A DNA stretch of 12,022 bases from Bacteroidales bacterium UBA1205 (lineage in GTDB: Bacteria; Bacteroidota; Bacteroidia; Bacteroidales; WCHB1-69): contig DBXT01000032.1 of assembly GCA_002309615.1 (NCBI GenBank), forward strand, positions 286 through 12,307. Direction: 5' to 3'. The first letter of the stretch is position 1; the number at the start of each line of letters is the position of its first letter. Under the pieces are notes generated by a model. That model made no database searches. It worked only from the letters and a program-made list of their open reading frames with translations, and was not told the origin of the DNA. The translations under genes and the position numbers were made by a program. This document shows, piece after piece, positions 7,843 to 12,022 of the stretch.

Positions 7843-7878
7843 ATTTTTTATACTACTGATTCATAATAAGCTAAATTG

Positions 7879-7886
7879 TATATTTG
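7879..7886 (+). promoter_or_regulatory. Putative -7 promoter element of the VWA gene
   Basis: TATATTTG matches the Bacteroidetes -7 consensus TAnnTTTG. Transcription would start near 7893, leaving a leader of only about 13 bases before the ATG at 7906, with no Shine-Dalgarno sequence. No good -33 TTTG is present at the expected distance. Confidence 0.5.
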
Positions 7887-7905
7887 CAAATTATACATAT
7901 TGTAA

Positions 7906-9297
7906 ATGATGAGAAGAAGTTTGATATTATTTGCTGTAGCAAATTTATTGTTAACATCGGTCTGGTCACAGTCTAAATCAACTGTCCCACAAACAAATGT
8001 TACTACTCGTATTCTTTTTATTTTTGATGCTTCCAATAGCATGTGGGGAGATTGGCAGAGTGATAAAAAAATACATATAGCCAATCGATTGTTGTGTAAT
8101 ATGATAGACAGTTTGGAGCAGTATCCTAATGTGGAATTGGCACTCAGAGTGTACGGACATCAAAAAGAATACAAGCAATACGACTGTTATGACACCAAGT
8201 TAGAAGTGCCGTTTTCCGCTAACAATTTCCAACGGATCAAGCAAAAATTGAAATCCATTTATCCCAAAGGCACCACTCCCATAGCATTATCTTTGCAGGC
8301 TGCGGAAAATGATTTTCCCAACACACCCAATTGTCGCAATGTAATAGTTCTTATTACCGACGGCATAGAGGAATGTTCGGGCGACCCGTGTGAAGTTTCT
8401 AAAGCATTACAACGAAAAGGAATCATACTAAAGCCTTTTGTAATAGGCATAGGTTCCGATTTTAGCGTGGATTTGAGTTGTATCGGTAATTATATAGATG
8501 CTACCAGTGAAAAAGATTTCAGTCATGCTTTGGGCATAATAGTGGAACAAATATTCAATAAAACCACCTGTCAAGTCAGTTTGTTGGATGCGAACGGTTT
8601 ACCGACAGAATCGAATGTGGATATGTGTTTTTATGATGAGTCAAACGGTCAATTGTTATATAATTATATACATACCTTGAACGCAAGGGGAATGCCTGAT
8701 ACATTGTATCTTAATACCATGCCGTCGTATCGGCTCAAAGTGAACACCATTCCGCCTGTGGAAAAGCAAGGTATCAAACTTAATCCCGGCACGCACACCA
8801 TCATTCCTATAGATGTGCCCCAAGGTAAGTTATTGGTAAAAACAGCCACAAAAAACACGCGTTATCAAACGGTTCCTATCATCGTTCGCCAAGCCGGAAA
8901 GCAGGAGATATTGAATGTGCAATATTTTTCCATAGAAGAAAAATATTTGATAGGAAAATATGATTTAGAGGTGCTTTGTTTGCCGAGAGTAAATATCAAC
9001 AATGTGGAAATTAATCCTAATTACACGGCTCAGGTAAAAATACCCGATCCCGGTGTGGCAGTGGTGAGCAAAGGCGATTTTGGTTCGGGAAGTTTGTATG
9101 TGGTGCGTAACGGAGGAGATGAATGGATATATAATTTACGCAATGACGATACGTCCGAATCCATACTATTACAGCCGGGAACATACAAGGTGGTGTTCAG
9201 AAGAGACAAAGAAACACAAACCGTTAAAACGGTTGAACAAGTGTTTGTGGTAAAATCCAATGCCACCACTAATGTTAATCTGCCGATAAAAAAATAA
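7906..9297 (+). CDS. Secreted von Willebrand factor A domain protein
   Basis: A 463-residue protein exported by a Sec signal (Met-Met-Arg-Arg, hydrophobic 5-19, likely cleavage after VWS at 19-21). Residues about 34-215 form a VWA domain with a complete metal-ion-dependent adhesion site: DASNS at 41-45, Thr123/Thr124 in KGTTP, and Asp152 in ITDG. The DGIEECSGDPCE stretch (152-163) with Cys157 and Cys162 recurs in bacterial VWA proteins; further cysteines at 64, 94, 143 and 192 could form disulfides in the periplasm or outside. The C-terminal half has three similar beta-rich segments of about 75-85 residues, ending near 305, 380 and 460. No membrane anchor, lipobox or type IX sorting tail is evident, so a periplasmic or secreted place is inferred. 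Such domains bind protein ligands; the ligand is unknown. Two adjacent ATGs (7906, 7909) are possible starts. The rRNA methyltransferase gene follows after 4 bases. Confidence 0.88.
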   Translation: MMRRSLILFAVANLLLTSVWSQSKSTVPQTNVTTRILFIFDASNSMWGDWQSDKKIHIANRLLCNMIDSLEQYPNVELALRVYGHQKEYKQYDCYDTKLEVPFSANNFQRIKQKLKSIYPKGTTPIALSLQAAENDFPNTPNCRNVIVLITDGIEECSGDPCEVSKALQRKGIILKPFVIGIGSDFSVDLSCIGNYIDATSEKDFSHALGIIVEQIFNKTTCQVSLLDANGLPTESNVDMCFYDESNGQLLYNYIHTLNARGMPDTLYLNTMPSYRLKVNTIPPVEKQGIKLNPGTHTIIPIDVPQGKLLVKTATKNTRYQTVPIIVRQAGKQEILNVQYFSIEEKYLIGKYDLEVLCLPRVNINNVEINPNYTAQVKIPDPGVAVVSKGDFGSGSLYVVRNGGDEWIYNLRNDDTSESILLQPGTYKVVFRRDKETQTVKTVEQVFVVKSNATTNVNLPIKK

Positions 9298-9301
9298 TGC
9301 A

Positions 9302-10708
9302 ATGGGAAAGAAAAAGAAAACAAATCAGATAATAGAAAACTTGAACATATTGGGTGCCGGTTCCGAAGGCGTGTGCATTGGTCGCTATGAAGACAGAGTG
9401 GTGTTTGTAAACAATGTAGTTCCTGGTGATGTTGCGGATGTGGAAGTGTATAAAAAAAGACATTCTTATTATTTGGCACGTCCTTTAACCATAAAGCAAT
9501 ATTCAGAAAAAAGGGAAACTCCACGGTGTGAGCATTTTGGTATTTGCGGCGGCTGCAAGTGGCAAAATATGCAATATCAATATCAATTGTATTATAAGCA
9601 AAAGCAAGTATATGATAATTTTATACGCATAGGTAAATTCCGGTTTCCCGATATTAATCCCATATTGGCATCGGACAAAATATTTGCTTATAGAAATAAA
9701 GTAGAATATACATTTGCCGACAGACGCTGGCTTACAAAAGAAGAATTGGAAACAGCCGATATGAATAATATCAGCGGTGTAGGCTTCCATTTGCCGTCCG
9801 TTTTTGACAAGGTGTTGGATATACATTATTGTCATTTGCATGATCAAACAGGCAATGAAATTCGCGATAGTATTAAAAAATATGCCCTTGAACACGGTTT
9901 TGATTTTTATAATGCCCGTTCGCATGAGGGCTTGCTCCGAAATATTATTATCCGTAATTCGGTGTGTGGTGATTTGATGGTAATAATGGTATTTGGACGT
10001 CAGGATGAAAATATAGTTCCTATTATGGAATATTTACATACTACGTTCCCGCAAATCAGCACGTTGTCGTATGTTGTTAATGAAAAAATGAATGACAACA
10101 TAGCCGATTTGCAGGTACACACATTTTTCGGAAGAGGGTATATGATAGAGCAAATGGAAAATCTTCAATTCAAAGTATCTCCGCAAGCTTTTTATCAAAC
10201 CAATGCAGAACAGGCGTTGAAATTATATCAAACCGCTTTGCGTATGGCTGATATCAAGTCTTCTGATGTGGTGTATGACCTATACACCGGCACAGGCACC
10301 ATTGCTTTGTTTATGGCCCGAACGGCAAAAAAGGTGGTGGCAGTGGAATATGTAGAATCAGCGGTAGCTGATGCCAAAGAAAATGCGATAATGAATAACA
10401 TTCAAAATGCGGATTTTTTTGCCGGCGATATGAAAGATGTGTTGAATGAAGATTTTGTATCCTCTCACGGACATCCTGATGTAATAGTTACCGATCCGCC
10501 TCGTGCAGGCATGCACCCCGATGTGGTGAACACCATATTGCAAATCCGTCCGAAAAGGATAGTATATGTGAGTTGTAATCCTGCAACCCAAGCAAGAGAC
10601 ATAGCCTTAATGATGCCGTGGTATAAAGTAATGGAGATACAGCCCGTGGATATGTTTCCGCACACTCATCATGTAGAAAATGTTACCAAGCTGGAACTTA
10701 ATCAGTAA
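9302..10708 (+). CDS. rlmD: 23S rRNA (uracil-5-)-methyltransferase, RlmD/RumA type
   Basis: A 468-residue SAM-dependent RNA m5U methyltransferase. In order: Lys-rich start; TRAM domain at about 10-65 (GAGSEGVCIGRYEDRVVFV at 18-36); iron-sulfur ligands Cys76, Cys82, Cys85 and Cys177, the Cx5CxxC...C pattern of RumA; RNA-binding insert with KVSPQAFYQTNAEQA at 291-305; SAM motif YDLYTGTGTIALF at 325-337; DPPRAGMHP at 398-406; catalytic nucleophile Cys425 in VSCNPAT; and general base Glu459 in HTHHVENV. All catalytic and cluster residues are present. The family methylates U1939 (RlmD), U747 (RlmC) or tRNA U54 (TrmA, which lacks the cluster); the 4Fe-4S set and TRAM domain favour the RlmD/RlmCD type, but the exact uridine cannot be read from sequence. 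It starts 4 bases after the VWA stop without a Shine-Dalgarno sequence, suggesting co-transcription. A hairpin follows the stop. Confidence 0.92.
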   Translation: MGKKKKTNQIIENLNILGAGSEGVCIGRYEDRVVFVNNVVPGDVADVEVYKKRHSYYLARPLTIKQYSEKRETPRCEHFGICGGCKWQNMQYQYQLYYKQKQVYDNFIRIGKFRFPDINPILASDKIFAYRNKVEYTFADRRWLTKEELETADMNNISGVGFHLPSVFDKVLDIHYCHLHDQTGNEIRDSIKKYALEHGFDFYNARSHEGLLRNIIIRNSVCGDLMVIMVFGRQDENIVPIMEYLHTTFPQISTLSYVVNEKMNDNIADLQVHTFFGRGYMIEQMENLQFKVSPQAFYQTNAEQALKLYQTALRMADIKSSDVVYDLYTGTGTIALFMARTAKKVVAVEYVESAVADAKENAIMNNIQNADFFAGDMKDVLNEDFVSSHGHPDVIVTDPPRAGMHPDVVNTILQIRPKRIVYVSCNPATQARDIALMMPWYKVMEIQPVDMFPHTHHVENVTKLELNQ

Positions 10709-10712
10709 GTAA

Positions 10713-10726
10713 GAGCGGCAACGCTC
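10713..10726 (+). terminator. Short GNRA-loop hairpin between convergent genes
   Basis: GAGCG-GCAA-CGCTC forms a 5-base-pair GC-rich stem with a GCAA tetraloop, 4 bases after the rlmD stop. With one bulged C it can be extended by two A-U pairs. Only three T follow on the plus strand (CTTTAG), so termination may be inefficient. On the minus strand it lies beyond the transporter stop at 10776 and could act in both directions. The 67-base gap also has a run of seven G (10741-10747) and nothing else recognisable. Confidence 0.45.
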
Positions 10727-10775
10727 CTTTAGAAAACAGCGGGGGGGAAGTAAAAATAGCGGAGTAAACAACGTC

Positions 10776-11981
10776 TTATGTGTTTTCCTTTTGAAAATCA
10801 GATGTTGTTTTTGTTTTTCGCATTTGAAAATAGAGCAAAGTGATAATGGCGATTACTATAACCAAAACAAACACCATCAAGCTGTTGTCTTTGCTTATTT
10901 TGTTAATAATTGAAAATAAACCGCTTCCGATAAGTATGAATACAAAACTGATAAGATTCATATAAGCCAGCATATCACCATTCTTACAGCCTGTTTCGGC
11001 TTGTTGTATCATGCTCAGACAGGGTACCTCCAGGCATCCGGCAAATGCGGCAGTGAGGAATATTAGCAAAGAACAAATGTAAATATCGGGATTGGTAATT
11101 ACTATAATGCTTAAGCAAAGTATTACAACTGTTAACCCTATTGTAATTAGTGTTTTATGCTGATAATAGGAACACAACTTACCACATAAGGTGCAACCCG
11201 ATGCAATGCCTATTGCCGCTAAGGCCATTACTATTCCCGCTGCCGTATTGCTATGCCCCAAGGTGTGGGTACAATGAAGTATTAAATTCGATTGAAGAAT
11301 TCCGCCTATCATCCAAAATACAGCCACTCCCAGCACTCCTGCGTTTACATGCGGGTGTTTGGATGCATAATGATAATTGGTGATTAGAAATTTAAAGGGA
11401 TTGGCAGTCCCGATGTTGTCAGTATCAAGAGCTTCTTCTGTAACATGTATGCTACGACATAAAAAATAGGCTATTGCGGCAAATAATAACATCAAAAGGC
11501 TGATTATAAGGCTGTTGTAATGGTCAGACAGCCATGCGGCCAGGCAGGTGCCTACTAAAATAGCCAAAAATGACATGGTTTCAAACATTCCGTTGCCGAA
11601 ACTTATTTTTTCAACTCCGCCTATATCCCTGATAAGTCCGTATTTGGAGGGGGAATACATGCAGCTTTGTATGCCCATCAATAGCACTGATGACAATACT
11701 ATTGTTATGTTTTCATAAATAAAGCCCAAGCCCGCCAATATCACTATCGGGAATTCCAGCAATTTGCATATTTTAAATATTTTATGTTTGGAGTAGAGCA
11801 GGGTGATTTTTCCGCTTAATGGTGAAAAGAATATATAAGGCAACACCAAAGCGGCAGCTACCGTCGCTATTAATTGGGCCTGTGTCATCCATGCGGGCAA
11901 CGACCATGCAACGGCAACGAAAACGATGCAATGTTTCATGAAATTATCGTTGAGTATGCCGAAAAAATTGGCAGAAAACAA
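10776..11981 (-). CDS. LplT-like major facilitator transporter
   Basis: A roughly 401-residue membrane protein with about 12 hydrophobic segments. Numbering from a TTG at 11981, it shows FFGILNDN at 6-13, FFSPLSGKI at 51-59, YSPSKYGLIRD at 109-119, GNGMFETMSFLAILVGT at 129-145, VFWMIGGILQ at 221-230 and a late MNLISFVFILIGSGLFS at 341-357. The SPxKYG block followed by NG/E, and the overall order, match the lysophospholipid transporter LplT and the transporter half of Aas fusions. By analogy it would flip lysophospholipids across the inner membrane, but no acyltransferase or acyl-ACP synthetase domain is attached or visible nearby. The start is uncertain: the reading frame stays open upstream to a stop at 12009-12011 without an ATG, and TTG would begin right at the first membrane helix. 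An ATG at 12006 is one base out of frame (see the next entry). Convergent with rlmD. Confidence 0.75.
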   Translation of the reverse strand: MFSANFFGILNDNFMKHCIVFVAVAWSLPAWMTQAQLIATVAAALVLPYIFFSPLSGKITLLYSKHKIFKICKLLEFPIVILAGLGFIYENITIVLSSVLLMGIQSCMYSPSKYGLIRDIGGVEKISFGNGMFETMSFLAILVGTCLAAWLSDHYNSLIISLLMLLFAAIAYFLCRSIHVTEEALDTDNIGTANPFKFLITNYHYASKHPHVNAGVLGVAVFWMIGGILQSNLILHCTHTLGHSNTAAGIVMALAAIGIASGCTLCGKLCSYYQHKTLITIGLTVVILCLSIIVITNPDIYICSLLIFLTAAFAGCLEVPCLSMIQQAETGCKNGDMLAYMNLISFVFILIGSGLFSIINKISKDNSLMVFVLVIVIAIITLLYFQMRKTKTTSDFQKENT

Positions 11982-12022
11982 GTAAAACCAATTTTTTTTA
12001 GGACATCTCTAAAAATAGATAA
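11982..12022 (-). other. 5' end of the transporter with possible one-base frameshift
   Basis: Read on the minus strand, ATG at 12006-12004 is followed by TCC and then TAA, so it stops after two codons. If the single T before the run of eight A (11992-11999) were absent, the same ATG would read Met-Ser-Lys-Lys-Asn-Trp-Phe-Tyr-Leu straight into the transporter frame, giving a normal short cytoplasmic N-terminus. As given, the frame enters from a stop at 12009-12011 and has no ATG before Met15. Either a sequencing or assembly indel or a real mutation beside a homopolymer would explain this; a non-ATG start (TTG at 11981) is the alternative. Confidence 0.5.

Noticed and set aside
9030..9524. 164-codon minus-strand open frame spanning the VWA end and the rlmD start
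   Set aside because: Antisense to two well-supported genes, with an improbable composition rich in Leu, Ser, His and Cys and no domain.
9503..9925. 140-codon minus-strand open frame inside rlmD
   Set aside because: Opposite to the TRAM/iron-sulfur region of rlmD, with no start signal and no family resemblance.
11979..12011. Programmed +1 frameshift at the TCC TAA of the transporter start
   Set aside because: The shift would occur at the second codon with no stimulatory element, and the Ser tRNA would re-pair poorly on the shifted triplet; an indel or alternative start is simpler.
1..12022. CRISPR array, tRNA or rRNA gene, insertion sequence or phage module
   Set aside because: Read on both strands; no spaced direct repeats, cloverleaf, transposase or phage protein was recognised.

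Overview
The window looks like an AT-rich chromosomal segment from a member of the Bacteroidota, probably class Bacteroidia. Three things point there. The topoisomerase IV B subunit, the short Wza-type lipoprotein and the fused Wzz/tyrosine kinase all have the form typical of that phylum. Several genes are preceded by TAnnTTTG elements, the Bacteroidetes -7 promoter consensus. Most starts lack a clear Shine-Dalgarno sequence. I see no tRNA, rRNA, CRISPR array, insertion sequence or phage gene; this is mostly core genome with a polysaccharide-export section.

Left part, minus strand (7148 down to 1): six genes run head to tail with gaps of only 2-11 bases, in transcription order parE, ruvB, pssA, wza-like, wzc-like, and the 5' part of rfbC, which is cut by the window edge. 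A recognisable promoter lies only in front of parE. The presumed operon therefore joins chromosome decatenation and recombination (ParE, RuvB), phospholipid synthesis (PssA), the export and chain-length machinery of a surface polysaccharide (Wza, Wzc) and the first visible nucleotide-sugar gene (dTDP-rhamnose pathway).

Middle (7149-7905): a small lipoprotein gene of unknown function on the minus strand, then a 202-base intergenic region between it and a divergent plus-strand gene. This region holds one -7 element for each direction and an AT-rich inverted repeat between them.

Right part: a secreted von Willebrand factor A protein with an intact MIDAS site and three similar C-terminal beta-rich repeats is followed after 4 bases by an RlmD/RumA-type rRNA uridine methyltransferase with its iron-sulfur ligands. 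A short GNRA-loop hairpin separates this pair from a convergent LplT-like major facilitator gene on the minus strand. The transporter's 5' end is odd: a well-placed ATG is out of frame by one base and meets a stop after two codons.

No clearly new defence or mobile system is visible. The points most worth a second look are the disrupted start of the transporter, the housekeeping/capsule-export operon, the divergent lipoprotein/VWA locus, and the repeat architecture of the VWA protein.
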